64,000 bases of DNA from Promethearchaeota archaeon (GCA_016839555.1 JAEOUA010000009.1:61221-125220); one strand, 5' to 3'. Counted from the stretch's first letter, positions 16,473 to 26,336 are shown. Notes: a model not told the origin generated them from the letters alone. Numbers and translations are program-made.

Positions 16473-17186
16473 TCAATCTAATTGACGTCCAACACCATAA
16501 TAAATAAAAATGGCGCCACAAATAGAAAAAACTAATCCAAATAAAGATAAAATAGTACTCAAAATTGTTCCAGGAAAAAAGGTATTTCGAATAAAGATAG
16601 AATATAAAAGGAGATAGAGAAATATTACCCCTCCAAAGAAGAACCTCCATCTTCCCCGCACAGTTTCGTCTTTAAATGAATTAAAGATTTTCCAGATATA
16701 ATATAATGTGGGAATTGTTGAGAATATAGTCGTGATACTCGAAACATATAAAAAGAAAAGCCAACCCCAGTAAGGTGTAAATTGATTTGCTTCAGTCATT
16801 TCAACTCCTAATTCGGGAATAATAGCAATGAAAAGCATACAAAAATATATAATACCCGTAGTCAAAATTAATATGATTTGCTTCTTAGGTTCAAATGCTT
16901 TTTCTGTTTTATATAGGAGAATTATAAAAAGTAGAAGAAATATCACTGCATAAAAGCTGAAAAAATTAGTCAGAAAATTCAAACCCTTAACTATAACTTC
17001 ATTTTCTAAAGGTGCGTAGATAAAATTAATTATTAATCCAATTGCTTCGCTGATATAAAACGCCGAAAAAATATAGTTTAATTTTTTCTTTTGTCGAGTA
17101 ATAATTTTAACTGCAAGAAACAAGAAAAAAACACAGAGGATCCCTTGTACGACATAGATTTGAATAATACGGATTAAACTTAACAT
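16473..17186 (-). CDS. Seven-helix integral membrane protein of unknown function
   Basis: A 237-residue protein with about seven hydrophobic segments separated by short loops, running from residue 10 to 230. The layout resembles the seven-TM sensory modules found at the N-terminus of some archaeal and bacterial histidine kinases, but no kinase or other cytoplasmic domain is attached. No conserved catalytic residues stand out. It is divergent from the exchanger gene at 17435 across about 250 AT-rich bases. A stand-alone membrane sensor is only a guess. Confidence 0.65.
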   Translation of the reverse strand: MLSLIRIIQIYVVQGILCVFFLFLAVKIITRQKKKLNYIFSAFYISEAIGLIINFIYAPLENEVIVKGLNFLTNFFSFYAVIFLLLFIILLYKTEKAFEPKKQIILILTTGIIYFCMLFIAIIPELGVEMTEANQFTPYWGWLFFLYVSSITTIFSTIPTLYYIWKIFNSFKDETVRGRWRFFFGGVIFLYLLLYSIFIRNTFFPGTILSTILSLFGLVFSICGAIFIYYGVGRQLD

Positions 17187-17434
17187 TTTGGAGTCCCAAT
17201 TTTAGTATTTTTATTAGTCTTACATAAAAATTTCTATATAATTATAATCATATTGTTCATTTATAAAGCTATTTTTTCAACTATTTTGTTTTATTAAATT
17301 CTAAAAGATTAAAAGAAAAGATTGAATTTACTATTCTGAATTCATCTTTTCAATCTTATTTTTATTGAGATTACCTTCAATATGATAATTATCTCAAACG
17401 ATTTATTTAAATAGGATAATATATTGTAAGTTAT

Positions 17435-18415
17435 GTGCTAGGGATCTTTTTAGTTTTTTTAATTCTAATTGGTGCTATCGCATTACTTGTATTTACTAGT
17501 AGAATTGCGGTAGTACATTCTGCCTCTTTAGCAGCGAGTCTCGGAGTATCTAGTCTTATCATAGGTATCACATTAGTTTCTATAGGGACAGATGTTTCTG
17601 AAATTTTTAATTCAATCATTTCTTGTGCGCTTGGCCATGGAGACATTGATGTAGGAGATTCAGTTGGGTCAGATCTCACGCAATTAACTTTAATTTTTGG
17701 ACTTTTACCATTAATATGCGGAAAATTTAATATCAATAGAAGAATTTTTCTTATTATTGGTTCTTGCGAAATACTTTCCTTAATATTGATATTTACAGTA
17801 GTAGAAAAGGGTTATTTTACTCGTGCTGATGCTCTTTTTATGATATTAAGTCTAATATTTTATTCATTAGTAACATACAATGTAACTAAAAGCGATATGC
17901 TCACCCGTGTGGATTTAATGTTGGAAGAGAAAGCAGAAAAACCAATCAAGAAAAATTTGCATTATCTCTTTTTTGCGATTGTAGGATTTTTGGGAGTGGC
18001 TTTATGTTCATATATAATTATTCAATCGATTATCTATTTATCTTCTCGTTTTAATATTAATGAATATATTATAAGTTTTTTTATGGTAAGTATTGGTACT
18101 TCATTACCAGAATTTAGTGTGGATGTATCTGCTTTAAGGAAAAAACATTATAATTTAGCTATTGGTGATATTATTGGAAGCTGTATTGTAGATTCTACAT
18201 TATCAATTGGGATAGGGCAATTTTTATTTCCTCAAGAAGTTTCTGCTAATTTAGCAATTCCTACTATTCTTTATACATTATTTGCTTCTCTTGTTGTAAT
18301 TTTGGTGGTAGCAAAAAGAGAGATGATGGATTGGAAAGCAGGTATCTTGTTTATAATAATTTACATATTTTCATATCCATTCCTATTATTTATAGAATAT
18401 AGTTTATACCTTTAA
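17435..18415 (+). CDS. CaCA-family sodium/calcium exchanger-like membrane protein
   Basis: A 326-residue protein of about ten membrane helices with the two internal alpha-repeats of the Ca2+/cation antiporter superfamily: IIGITLVSIGTDVSEIFNSI near residues 43-62 and FFMVSIGTSLPEFSVDVSAL near residues 210-229. These GT(S/D)xPE-like segments form the ion-binding site. The first repeat has Asp-Val-Ser-Glu in place of Ser-Leu-Pro-Glu. The start is GTG 17435; no ATG fits. It would export Ca2+ (or exchange another cation) at the cytoplasmic membrane. It resembles prokaryotic YrbG/CaxA proteins. Monocistronic. Confidence 0.85.
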   Translation: MLGIFLVFLILIGAIALLVFTSRIAVVHSASLAASLGVSSLIIGITLVSIGTDVSEIFNSIISCALGHGDIDVGDSVGSDLTQLTLIFGLLPLICGKFNINRRIFLIIGSCEILSLILIFTVVEKGYFTRADALFMILSLIFYSLVTYNVTKSDMLTRVDLMLEEKAEKPIKKNLHYLFFAIVGFLGVALCSYIIIQSIIYLSSRFNINEYIISFFMVSIGTSLPEFSVDVSALRKKHYNLAIGDIIGSCIVDSTLSIGIGQFLFPQEVSANLAIPTILYTLFASLVVILVVAKREMMDWKAGILFIIIYIFSYPFLLFIEYSLYL

Positions 18416-18588
18416 AGAATGATTTTTTTAATGATAATTTATAATCTTAAAAAAGTTGATTAAGAATTTTTTTATACAAATAAAACTATTACATCTTTTT
18501 TAAGAATTGTAGACATCTTTGAAAATAAGAGTATATAAAAATATCAAAAGATTTATTTAAATAGAATTTATGAACAATATTTAGTATT

Positions 18589-19833
18589 ATGACGGAAGCA
18601 GCAAAAAGTAAAATTAAAAATGATAAAGAAAAGCGAGTGGATACTATTCTTAACAAAGTTAAGAATTCGGTAAATTATTGCTATAATTGTAATCGATGCG
18701 TGAACGTTTGTCCTCTAAGTCATTTGGGAGTTTTTTCACCTCGTAATCTTATTAATGATTTAGCTTTCCTCCCTTTGGAAGAAGCTTTAGAAAATAATAA
18801 TATTTGGCTTTGTTTAACATGTGGGCAATGTAATACCTATTGTCCAATGACAAATCAAAAGGAAGGGGTTCATATACCAGAATTAATACTTGAATTAAGA
18901 GATATAACTTCAGAAAATAGTCTTGAGTATGAGAAAATGCTTCAGTGTGAAACTCATGATGGAATATTTCCTCTATTAACGAAAATTCAAGCAGAAAATC
19001 CTTTACCACCGGATAAATTGGATTTTCTTAATGATACAACCTTTAAAACTTCTAAATCTGGACCATTAGCATATTTTGTAGGATGTCTACCCATTATGGA
19101 ACAGACTTTATATAGACTTGGGATAACTTATACTAATAGCGCTAAGTCGATAATTGGGTTATTAAATGAAGGAGGTATTACTCCAGTGGTATTAAATGAA
19201 AAATGCTGCGGGCATGATATTTTATGGGGGAAAGGGGATGTTGAAATATTTAAAAAATTAGCGCGCTATAATGTAGATCTATATAGAAATGCAGGAGTAA
19301 AAACAATAATTTTTGGATGCGCAGAGGGATATAGAACTTGGAAATATGATTATCCCAAATATATAGAAAATTTTGATTTTGAAATTCTTCATTATTCTGA
19401 ATTTATACTTAAAAAAGATATTCTTAGTGACATACGGTTTCCGCAAAATTTAGATATAAAAGTTACCTATCACGATCCTTGCCGATTAGGGAGAATGGGA
19501 GGTCATGTGTATGATGCTCCGCGAGAGCTCATAAAACAAATTCCTGGCGTTGAATTAATTGAGATGAAAAATATTAAAGAGGATGCCCTTTGCTGTGGTG
19601 TTTCTGCTTTTTCGAATTGTAATGAATATACAAGAATATTGCGTCAGAATCGTATTCAAGAGGCCTTAGACACTGGAGCAGAATATCTATTAGTTTCTTG
19701 TCCCAAATGTCTTTCTCATTTTAATTGTTATTTACAAGAGCCTACCCTCAATGAAACTCAAAAAGATTTAAAAAATAAAATTAAAATTATGGACTTATCT
19801 ACATTTATTGGTATGATATTATTATATTTTTAA
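18589..19833 (+). CDS. HdrD/GlpC-like iron-sulfur oxidoreductase (HdrC-HdrB fusion)
   Basis: A 414-residue protein joining an HdrC-like N-terminus and an HdrB-like C-terminus. The N-terminus has two [4Fe-4S] motifs, CYNCNRCVNVCP (about residues 28-39) and CLTCGQCNTYCP (about 77-88). Two CCG domains follow: VGCLPIM, KCCGH and FGCAEGY, then HDPCRLG, LCCGVSAF and SCPKCLSHF. This is the architecture of HdrD and of Fe-S subunits of lactate or glycerol-phosphate dehydrogenases. No flavoprotein or cytochrome partner is adjacent, so its electron donor is unknown. It is a third Hdr-type catalytic unit in the window, besides the genes at 2133-3528 and 50706-54304. Confidence 0.85.
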   Translation: MTEAAKSKIKNDKEKRVDTILNKVKNSVNYCYNCNRCVNVCPLSHLGVFSPRNLINDLAFLPLEEALENNNIWLCLTCGQCNTYCPMTNQKEGVHIPELILELRDITSENSLEYEKMLQCETHDGIFPLLTKIQAENPLPPDKLDFLNDTTFKTSKSGPLAYFVGCLPIMEQTLYRLGITYTNSAKSIIGLLNEGGITPVVLNEKCCGHDILWGKGDVEIFKKLARYNVDLYRNAGVKTIIFGCAEGYRTWKYDYPKYIENFDFEILHYSEFILKKDILSDIRFPQNLDIKVTYHDPCRLGRMGGHVYDAPRELIKQIPGVELIEMKNIKEDALCCGVSAFSNCNEYTRILRQNRIQEALDTGAEYLLVSCPKCLSHFNCYLQEPTLNETQKDLKNKIKIMDLSTFIGMILLYF

Positions 19834-19850
19834 TAAGGGATAAATATTAT

Positions 19851-20066
19851 TTACTTTTCTCTCCATTCCGTCCCGCATCTACCGCATTTGTATTTTTTCC
19901 CATACACTCTTGGATAATCCATAATAATATTATTCTTGTCAGTACTCTCATGGATCATATGAGGATTTTCTTCTCCACAATTGGGACATACCCGACGTCC
20001 TTCCGTTTTTGCTACCGTTAAGATCTCATCTTCTGGAGCTTCTGCCATTTTTTTATTCATCTCCAA
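19851..20066 (-). CDS. Small zinc-ribbon protein
   Basis: A protein of up to 71 residues with two CxxC knuckles, CPNCGEENP and CGRCGTEW, separated by about 30 residues containing HMIHEST and YPRVYGKKYKC. This is the pattern of a zinc ribbon of the transcription-factor/RNA-polymerase-subunit type. Two starts are possible: ATG 20066, or ATG 20048 giving MAEAPEDE. It converges with the HdrD-like gene with a 17-base gap. The role is unknown; nucleic-acid or protein binding is likely. Confidence 0.75.
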   Translation of the reverse strand: MEMNKKMAEAPEDEILTVAKTEGRRVCPNCGEENPHMIHESTDKNNIIMDYPRVYGKKYKCGRCGTEWREK

Positions 20067-20522
20067 TTTATTTGATATATATTTATTTTATAGTGTTTTT
20101 TCTTAAAAATATTTTAACTGTTTTATATTTTTTTCTTATTTAAGATATAATATCTCTAGTATATACATAAAATTAGTATTCATAAAATTATGCTAGAATT
20201 TTATAATATAATTTTCATATAGGCTTTATTATTTATATTATCGATGGAGAGAATATTTCCATTCTTAATTACTTATACCTCTCAAATGTATTACTTTATT
20301 CTATAATTCTCTTTTTTACATTTACATTTAAAACTTGATATATAAATTTGAACTATATTTATTATAAAATTTTATGTTTTTTTTGATAATAAGTTATAAC
20401 ATTATACCTAATTGCTTCTTATAACCTAAAATAGTTATTTATTAAATTTCATAAAAACAACATTAATAAGAAATTATGATTTTAAATACATAACTTTCAT
20501 TTATATCATGTAGGGGATACAA
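20067..20522. other. AT-rich intergenic stretch, nothing recognised
   Basis: About 450 bases between the zinc-ribbon gene and the first ribbon-helix-helix gene. I see no open frame above about 25 codons, no RNA-like GC-rich helix and no clear repeat. It should hold the promoters of the two flanking genes. Confidence 0.5.
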
Positions 20523-20702
20523 GTGAGTAATAAGTATAGAACCATAAGAATTCTTGCGGATTTAGTTGAGTCCATCTTAAAAATTATTGAAAAAAATAAT
20601 GAATTAGGTTATAGAAGTCATTCAGAAAGTATAATATATTGCGCAAGAAGGAGAGTTGAAGACTTTTTTGATTTAGAGAAACCTAAAAACAAAATATCAT
20701 AA
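20523..20702 (+). CDS. Ribbon-helix-helix (CopG/Arc-type) DNA-binding protein, copy 1
   Basis: A 59-residue protein from GTG 20523, preceded at six bases by AGGGGA as ribosome site. It begins with a beta strand KYRTIRILADLVESIL and continues with two helices, the second in LGYRSHSESIIYCARRRVE, which is the MetJ/Arc/CopG ribbon-helix-helix plan. It binds DNA as a dimer through the strand residues, here T-I-R. It differs from copies 2 and 3 in ILADL instead of a (I/V)PxDL turn and in a longer acidic tail, so it may recognise another site. It is the first of three tandem paralogues and is too short for common ORF thresholds. Confidence 0.78.
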   Translation: MSNKYRTIRILADLVESILKIIEKNNELGYRSHSESIIYCARRRVEDFFDLEKPKNKIS

Positions 20703-20947
20703 TTATATTAAATTTAATCTTTAATTTTGAGAATCCTTTTTATTTCTTCAAAGAAAAATCTTTTTTTCAATAAATAGTATTATTATTTTTAAATAAAATA
20801 ATATTAGAATAGAAGTTTTTAAAATTTTTTTATTAATCATTAGAATAATAAAATTAATAAATTTAACAAGTCAAATACGTATTTCTAGCAAATATAATTA
20901 AATTATAACTCATTAACTATTAAAATAAAAGAAATATTACTATTCTT

Positions 20948-21121
20948 ATGGTGAAGAAATATAGAACGGTTAGGATCCCCGATGACCTTGTAAAATCAAT
21001 CTTAAGAATTATTAATGAGTATAACGATTTGGGATATAGATCACACTCAGAATTTATCATTGATTCTGTGAGAAGAAGAGTTGAACAATTATTACATTAT
21101 ACTAAAGGTAATTCTAACTAA
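20948..21121 (+). CDS. Ribbon-helix-helix DNA-binding protein, copy 2
   Basis: A 57-residue protein from ATG 20948. The sequence KKYRTVRIPDDLVKSILR gives the DNA-contacting beta strand (R-T-V-R) and the P-D-D-L turn typical of CopG-like repressors; LGYRSHSEFIIDSVRRRVE forms the second helix of the fold. Nearly the same second half is present in copies 1 and 3, so the three arose by duplication. It is separated from both neighbours by about 200-250 AT-rich bases, enough for separate promoters and operator sites. Its target is unknown. Confidence 0.8.
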   Translation: MVKKYRTVRIPDDLVKSILRIINEYNDLGYRSHSEFIIDSVRRRVEQLLHYTKGNSN

Positions 21122-21314
21122 TAATAGAAAGGATTTTTCTTTTTTTTTATCATTTTATTGAAATAGAAAAGTGTTTCATGAAGCTTTTTACACTTTTTAA
21201 GATTAATAAAATAAAATAATGTATTTTTTATTAGAGAATTCTCTTTGTATATTAAAAATATTAACTTTTTCTTAAATTATAAAATTGTATATTAAGAATT
21301 ATAGGTGATTAATA

Positions 21315-21479
21315 GTGGTAGAATATCGTACAATAAGAGTTCCAAACGACCTAGTAGAATCAATTTTAAAAATTATTAAAGAGCATAAAGATTTAGGATA
21401 CCGAAGTCATTCAGAATTCATTATTGATTGTGTAAGAAGAAGAGTTGAAAATTTTAGAAACCTGTCAAAAAAAAAGTAA
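21315..21479 (+). CDS. Ribbon-helix-helix DNA-binding protein, copy 3
   Basis: A 54-residue protein from GTG 21315, with GGTGATT at 21304-21310 as ribosome site. The strand EYRTIRVPNDLVESIL and the helix LGYRSHSEFIIDCVRRRVE match copies 1 and 2. It ends in a short lysine tail. The second helix has Cys where copy 2 has Ser. It is the last of the array; a small unrecognised gene and a transposase follow. Confidence 0.8.
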   Translation: MVEYRTIRVPNDLVESILKIIKEHKDLGYRSHSEFIIDCVRRRVENFRNLSKKK

Positions 21480-21698
21480 TAAATTAAGCGAAAAGACTTA
21501 TTGGTTCTTTTTCCCGAATCTTTTCTAAAATAGAATTATTCTTGAAAAAAATATTTTTATATCAATTTTTATTTGTTTTTTTAACAATTAATGACTGATT
21601 TAGGTATTTTTAGATTAATCAAATCCTGAGACTGTCGAATTTATTAATGATCATTCCTTTTTTTATCATAAAATAATATATTTTGAATATGATTAGTC

Positions 21699-21977
21699 AT
21701 GAAAACGGAAAATTATTCACAAAAAACGATCATGAAATCCGCTGAATTATTTAAAAATTTAAAAAATTCCCTAATAGGTTTATCGGAGATCCTAAAAATT
21801 AATTTTAATGTGGATTATTTTCTATATCAAGCTGGAATAGAGAACATTATCGCTTTAGGAAAAAATATTCCTGAACTAATAAACAATTCTTATAGTTCAC
21901 CAAAATTCATAAATGAGTTAATAAAAACTAATTATTATAATAGAAATAAAACCAATAAAACAAAAATCTCTACTTAA
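21699..21977 (+). CDS. Small uncharacterised protein
   Basis: A 92-residue frame from ATG 21699. It is mainly helical in appearance, with an Asn/Lys-rich tail and a central FNVDYFLYQAGIENIIALGK segment. I recognise no domain, signal peptide or membrane span. It lies between the ribbon-helix-helix array and the transposase. It could be a small lineage-specific gene or the remainder of a larger one, and it shares no obvious similarity with the array proteins. Confidence 0.5.
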   Translation: MKTENYSQKTIMKSAELFKNLKNSLIGLSEILKINFNVDYFLYQAGIENIIALGKNIPELINNSYSSPKFINELIKTNYYNRNKTNKTKIST

Positions 21978-22212
21978 ATTCTATTTTATTTTAGATTTGA
22001 TATTGGAATAAAAACTTTGATCTAAAAATTCTCCTTTCTCTATAAAAAAAAAACAGTAACAAAGTAAGTAGATCTTATTAATTCCAATAAATTGGGATTG
22101 TTGCTATCTAAACCTTCTTTTTATTAATCAATTGTGAATATTACTTTTATTTATTTCCATATTTCAGAGTAAAACCATAAAATTAATAAGAAAGAAGTGA
22201 TAATATTTATGT

Positions 22213-23493
22213 ATGCTCGTACAAAAAATATTTCCTACTTCTTTTCAGAATTTAGGAATCAAATCACTTCTTTCTAATGATAGTATCACCGCATTTTTTA
22301 AAAAGTTTTGTACTGCAGTTATTTCTCGCATGTGGAAGTTCAAAAGGGGAAAAAATTCTCGATATGAAGAGCAAGATTTTCTCAAGGTATTTTTTCTCTC
22401 TGAATTATTAGGTAGATCTATTCATGAGACCAGCGAGCTACTGAATGCTTATTTATTAAGTAAGCGGCGGGGAAGACCGAAAATATTCATGGATGGAAGA
22501 AGAAAGCGTCAAATTCCGCATCAAACAGAAGTAAACAAATACCTCCGCAAGATTGGACTAAAAAAAGCTCAGAATATTTTGCGTGAATGTTTGGATGAGC
22601 AGCTTTTAGAGGCTTTAGACCGGGGGCTCATCTCAAAAAAAGTGAATGTGCTTATTGACTTTACAGAGCATCCCTATTTTGGAAAAAGGGATGATGCTAT
22701 GATTAAGGGAACAAATCGGCAAAAAGGAACGAAGAAAATGCGCCATTATCTCGGCTTCTCGATTTTATCTCGAGGGACTCATCTGTATGTAGGATTAAAG
22801 CAAGTGGCAACAGGACAATCTAAAATACCAATTATATTGAAAACACTTACACATTTGCTTGATCTGGGATTTAAATTAGGAAAAGTGATGATGGATAGAG
22901 AATTCTATAGAGCAGAGTTATTAGACCGAATAAAGGGAATGGGGGGCGAGGTAATTGTTCCTGCAAAGAAGTATAAAAAAATTAAACAATATCTTGTAGA
23001 TTATTTTAAGGGAACGCATGGTAGAGTGCGTAAATACACCTTTTCTAGCAAATTGGGTGCGGAATGCCGATATTCGCAACATGTTTATGTGATAATAAAA
23101 GCAAAAAACCAGTTTACTCTTCAAGGTGTCAAAAGAGCGTATAGAGCGGGAAAAATATCCTTAGACGATGCTCGGAAGCGTTTATTCCTTATCATGACTA
23201 CTGAGAAACCAAGGGGTAAGACCAGCTCATGGACATCCCGCACAGCATTATTTTATCGTCGGCGGTGGTTAATAGAGACGGGGTTTTCCGACTTAAATCG
23301 AATTAATCGTCGTTGGAGATCGAACTGTGATAACGTACGGTATTTGGATATGCTGGTAAGGCTTCTGCTTTATAATTCGTGGAAGATGAATAAGAAAATG
23401 CTTCAAAAAACGAACAGAAAAGAAGGAAGGAAGATAGCATGGACACTAAATCGAAATCAAGATGTTCTACTAAATTATTTGCTCCCTCATTAA
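22213..23493 (+). CDS. DDE transposase, IS4/ISH3-like, of an insertion sequence
   Basis: A 426-residue transposase. The catalytic triad is visible as VLIDFTEHPYFG (first Asp), KVMMDREFY (second Asp) and RRRWLIETGFSDLNRINRRW (Glu, with the Y/R-(x)-E-x-(F/Y) signature of IS4-like enzymes). An N-terminal helical DNA-binding part occupies about the first 130 residues. The frame is intact and its base composition is visibly richer in G and C than its neighbours, both signs of recent arrival. I could not delimit the terminal inverted repeats or a target duplication by eye. It stops 123 bases from the 3' end of the acetone carboxylase operon, which lies on the opposite strand. The ISH3 affinity is tentative; the DDE class is firm. 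Confidence 0.88.
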   Translation: MLVQKIFPTSFQNLGIKSLLSNDSITAFFKKFCTAVISRMWKFKRGKNSRYEEQDFLKVFFLSELLGRSIHETSELLNAYLLSKRRGRPKIFMDGRRKRQIPHQTEVNKYLRKIGLKKAQNILRECLDEQLLEALDRGLISKKVNVLIDFTEHPYFGKRDDAMIKGTNRQKGTKKMRHYLGFSILSRGTHLYVGLKQVATGQSKIPIILKTLTHLLDLGFKLGKVMMDREFYRAELLDRIKGMGGEVIVPAKKYKKIKQYLVDYFKGTHGRVRKYTFSSKLGAECRYSQHVYVIIKAKNQFTLQGVKRAYRAGKISLDDARKRLFLIMTTEKPRGKTSSWTSRTALFYRRRWLIETGFSDLNRINRRWRSNCDNVRYLDMLVRLLLYNSWKMNKKMLQKTNRKEGRKIAWTLNRNQDVLLNYLLPH

Positions 23494-23616
23494 AAAAAAT
23501 CATGAGGCATTCTGGCTCAATATATTTTTATGTCGGAGCTAGTCAATATAGAAAAAGAATAAAAAAAAATAAATACTTAGATACTCAAAAAAAAAAAAAA
23601 AATTTTCTAAAAAGTT

Positions 23617-24114
23617 TTATTTGTCTGGAGTTCTTCTGCCTAACCAGTTTTCGTAAAACGTATCAATATCCGGTAAGAAGTTAAAAATTACAGGATACCC
23701 CGGAGGAACCGTTTCCACATCTAATAGAGTAAAACATCCTGGACAATAAAATTCTCGTAATTCCTCCCATTCGGGGGAGCACCCCATATTTTCGGGGTAT
23801 AGTTCACGTATGGATTCTGCATTGTCTCTTACTCTAATTCTGCATTTTGTTTTCCAGTTTTCTTGATAGGTTCCAAATTCATAGCCACAATCACACTTAA
23901 CGATTCGTTTATTATTTTTCGACACGATATAGAGGTGTTCGTGAAGAGGAAGCAATATTTTTTCCTCCCATGGAACTTTTTCTTGCAATATTTCCATAAC
24001 CAGATCAAATCTCTGAGGGTCCTTTTTTCCGGCAATTATTGGCTTTAATTCTTCCCATTTGAGGGTTCCTTCTAATAATCTTTCAATTGTTTTTTTATCA
24101 TATTTTTCTGACAT
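23617..24114 (-). CDS. acxC: Acetone carboxylase gamma subunit
   Basis: A 165-residue protein, against about 168 for the Xanthobacter AcxC. It has the Zn-binding cysteines of the family, CDCGYEFGTY (about residues 74-83) and YCPGCFTLL near residue 130. In the alpha2-beta2-gamma2 enzyme this subunit helps carry the intermediate between the ATP-using and carboxylating sites. It is the third gene of an operon, starting two bases after the acxB stop codon. The gamma family is small and specific to acetone/acetophenone-type carboxylases, so it is the strongest evidence for the operon's function. Confidence 0.92.
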   Translation of the reverse strand: MSEKYDKKTIERLLEGTLKWEELKPIIAGKKDPQRFDLVMEILQEKVPWEEKILLPLHEHLYIVSKNNKRIVKCDCGYEFGTYQENWKTKCRIRVRDNAESIRELYPENMGCSPEWEELREFYCPGCFTLLDVETVPPGYPVIFNFLPDIDTFYENWLGRRTPDK

Positions 24115-24116
24115 AT

Positions 24117-26333
24117 TTAATCCACCTCCATGTGGAAATCTTCTGGTAATTTCCAGAAGTCAATAAATAATTTTCTCCACTTTTGAGATAATGTGATACT
24201 TTCTGAAAACATTAATTTTACCTGATCACTTAGCTTACCCTCAGTTATTTTACTTTTCTCATAATTCCAAAACTCCTCAAATGACATCGATTTCTCTTTT
24301 CTTTCATTTCTAATCTCTTCCCTTCTCCTCTGAGTTGCCTCTGTATCAATAATCCATTCTTCTTGTTCTTCGCTATAATTGGCATTTACACCATAAGCAT
24401 TATATATAATATCTTTGGTATAAATTCCTTTATCCAAATCTTCTTTTACGCTCTTTAAATCTCTTTCCAAGGGGTCTCCATATCCCGGACCACCACTCTC
24501 AGGGAAATACACTAAATCATAATTTTCCAGCATAACCGGATAGATAGAAGACCAAGGCTTTCTGATAATATCAGCCTCCAACAATCTTTCAAAATCTCCA
24601 TTACTAGGGTCATCGTCTCCAATGGGATATTCCTTTTGATTATCTATTATTTCCTTCATATTGGTATTTTTTGCGATTAAGCGATAACCAGTAGCATGTG
24701 GAAATCCGCCATGCATCCCACCAGCGCCATGAAATGCCAGTCCATCTCTCGCGCCGAAAAAATCAACATCTTCAGAATTGGCGACCATAGCAACTCCCGC
24801 ATAATTAGCACCGCCACGATATTTCCCATGTCCCGCAGTATTTGGTTTAACTTTTCGTGCTAGATAGGGAACCCCTCCTTGAAATAATTCCCATGTTTCT
24901 ACATCTCCTAAATCTGATTCTGGATTCCACATCGCATATCCCCAATCTAGACCATCTTTTACGGCACTCGCACCCAATCCTTGTCCACTAATCTCAAACG
25001 TAGATAAAGCCCATCGCTCTCCTTTTAAGGGACCGCTTGAATAGATACCTCCACCTTGTATGGCGTCACCAGTAAAGCCATATCCAGGAACCACTTCCTC
25101 GCGGTATCCACGAGAAAATAATCCATATGAGATACATTTCATCATACCCGTATAAGCAGGAATCAAGTTACCCCAAGGACTCTGATATGATAAATAAGGA
25201 TCTCCAGGATTGCACCATGAACCTAATGGATAATTTTTTTTAACACCAAAATATGCTCCGTCATTCACCTTATCTCCATAAATCAAGACTTGAGTTAATA
25301 GAACCCATTGACCACCTTCCATTGCCCCTTTTCCACAATTCATTGGATTAGGTCCTGGACCACTGCATCCCTCGAAATCCAAATCTAGAGTTCCATCTTC
25401 CTCAACAATGATTTCTAAAGGTTCATTCGTTATTTTATTCACTTTTGCTCTAGGTTGCCAAGCCTCTTCTTTGAGTGGAAGATCGAAGAACGCGGCAGCT
25501 CTATATCTCCCAGGTATTAATCTTTCTTTGACTCTTTTCTGAAGAATTCTCCTTCCTTCCTCGATAGCTTCTCTAATGAATTTTTTATAATATGTTATTC
25601 CTTCCTCTTTAATAAACTCTAATAACGCATCTCTAATCATTAGATCTCCAGCCAAACGACACTTTTCATCAAGCTCCCAATATAAGGGGGTTCGTACTGA
25701 TCTGCGGGCATTAATCATATGATCCTTCCAAATTTTATCGTTAGAACCGATTTTTCGACAAGTATAATAGACTCCATCATCAAAACGCTGTATTGCTGCG
25801 ACCAAATCATGTCCTGGAGTAATGCCACCCGTATCAATTTGATGGGTTACCCCACCAGCCCAGCCAATTAGTTCATCATCATAAAAAATGGGAATAATGG
25901 TTTGTACATCAGTAGTATGAACATTACCACATTCAGGATCATTGTTTAAGAAGATCTCTCCTGAATTAATGCCAGGATCTTCTTCGTAATTTTCTTTAAT
26001 CATAAATTTAATTGCTTCGCTCATAGTATGCACGTGAACTAGAATTCCGGTAGAGACTACCAAGGAGTCTCCTTCAGGTGTATAAAGAGCAAAACAGAGT
26101 TCACCAATTTCTTTTACTATAGGGGATGCAGCAATATGCAATGCAGTTTCTCGTGCAGATACCAGCGCACCTCTAAGGCTTGCATATGCACGCTCATATC
26201 TAAATGGGTTTTCTTCTTTTAAGGAAAGCAATTCTGTTCCATAATATTTCCCTGTATCTTCAATAAGTCGTTCACTTTCTATTAGCATATCTTTTAGAGA
26301 TTTGCCATCCCAACCAATTGGTTTATTTGCCAT
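24117..26333 (-). CDS. acxB: Acetone carboxylase alpha subunit (HyuB/hydantoinase B family)
   Basis: A 738-residue protein of the hydantoinase B/acetone carboxylase alpha family, close to the 770 or so of AcxB. Visible blocks include GNVHTTDVQTIIPIFYDDEL, a metal-binding-type region, HQIDTGGITPGHDL, NPMNCGKGAMEGGQW and AGHGKYRGGANYAG. In the known enzyme this subunit, containing Mn, carboxylates the activated acetone enol with bicarbonate-derived carboxyphosphate to give acetoacetate. It lies three bases after acxA and two before acxC, so the three are one transcript. Other HyuB proteins act on oxoproline or hydantoins, but the gamma partner argues for acetone or a similar ketone. Confidence 0.9.
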   Translation of the reverse strand: MANKPIGWDGKSLKDMLIESERLIEDTGKYYGTELLSLKEENPFRYERAYASLRGALVSARETALHIAASPIVKEIGELCFALYTPEGDSLVVSTGILVHVHTMSEAIKFMIKENYEEDPGINSGEIFLNNDPECGNVHTTDVQTIIPIFYDDELIGWAGGVTHQIDTGGITPGHDLVAAIQRFDDGVYYTCRKIGSNDKIWKDHMINARRSVRTPLYWELDEKCRLAGDLMIRDALLEFIKEEGITYYKKFIREAIEEGRRILQKRVKERLIPGRYRAAAFFDLPLKEEAWQPRAKVNKITNEPLEIIVEEDGTLDLDFEGCSGPGPNPMNCGKGAMEGGQWVLLTQVLIYGDKVNDGAYFGVKKNYPLGSWCNPGDPYLSYQSPWGNLIPAYTGMMKCISYGLFSRGYREEVVPGYGFTGDAIQGGGIYSSGPLKGERWALSTFEISGQGLGASAVKDGLDWGYAMWNPESDLGDVETWELFQGGVPYLARKVKPNTAGHGKYRGGANYAGVAMVANSEDVDFFGARDGLAFHGAGGMHGGFPHATGYRLIAKNTNMKEIIDNQKEYPIGDDDPSNGDFERLLEADIIRKPWSSIYPVMLENYDLVYFPESGGPGYGDPLERDLKSVKEDLDKGIYTKDIIYNAYGVNANYSEEQEEWIIDTEATQRRREEIRNERKEKSMSFEEFWNYEKSKITEGKLSDQVKLMFSESITLSQKWRKLFIDFWKLPEDFHMEVD

Positions 26334-26336
26334 ATT

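Noticed and set aside
22000..23640. Terminal inverted repeats of the insertion sequence
   Set aside because: Weak similarity between AATAAAAACTTT near 22007 and the reverse complement of sequence near 23610 is low-complexity AT DNA and overlaps the acxC end; not enough to define element ends.
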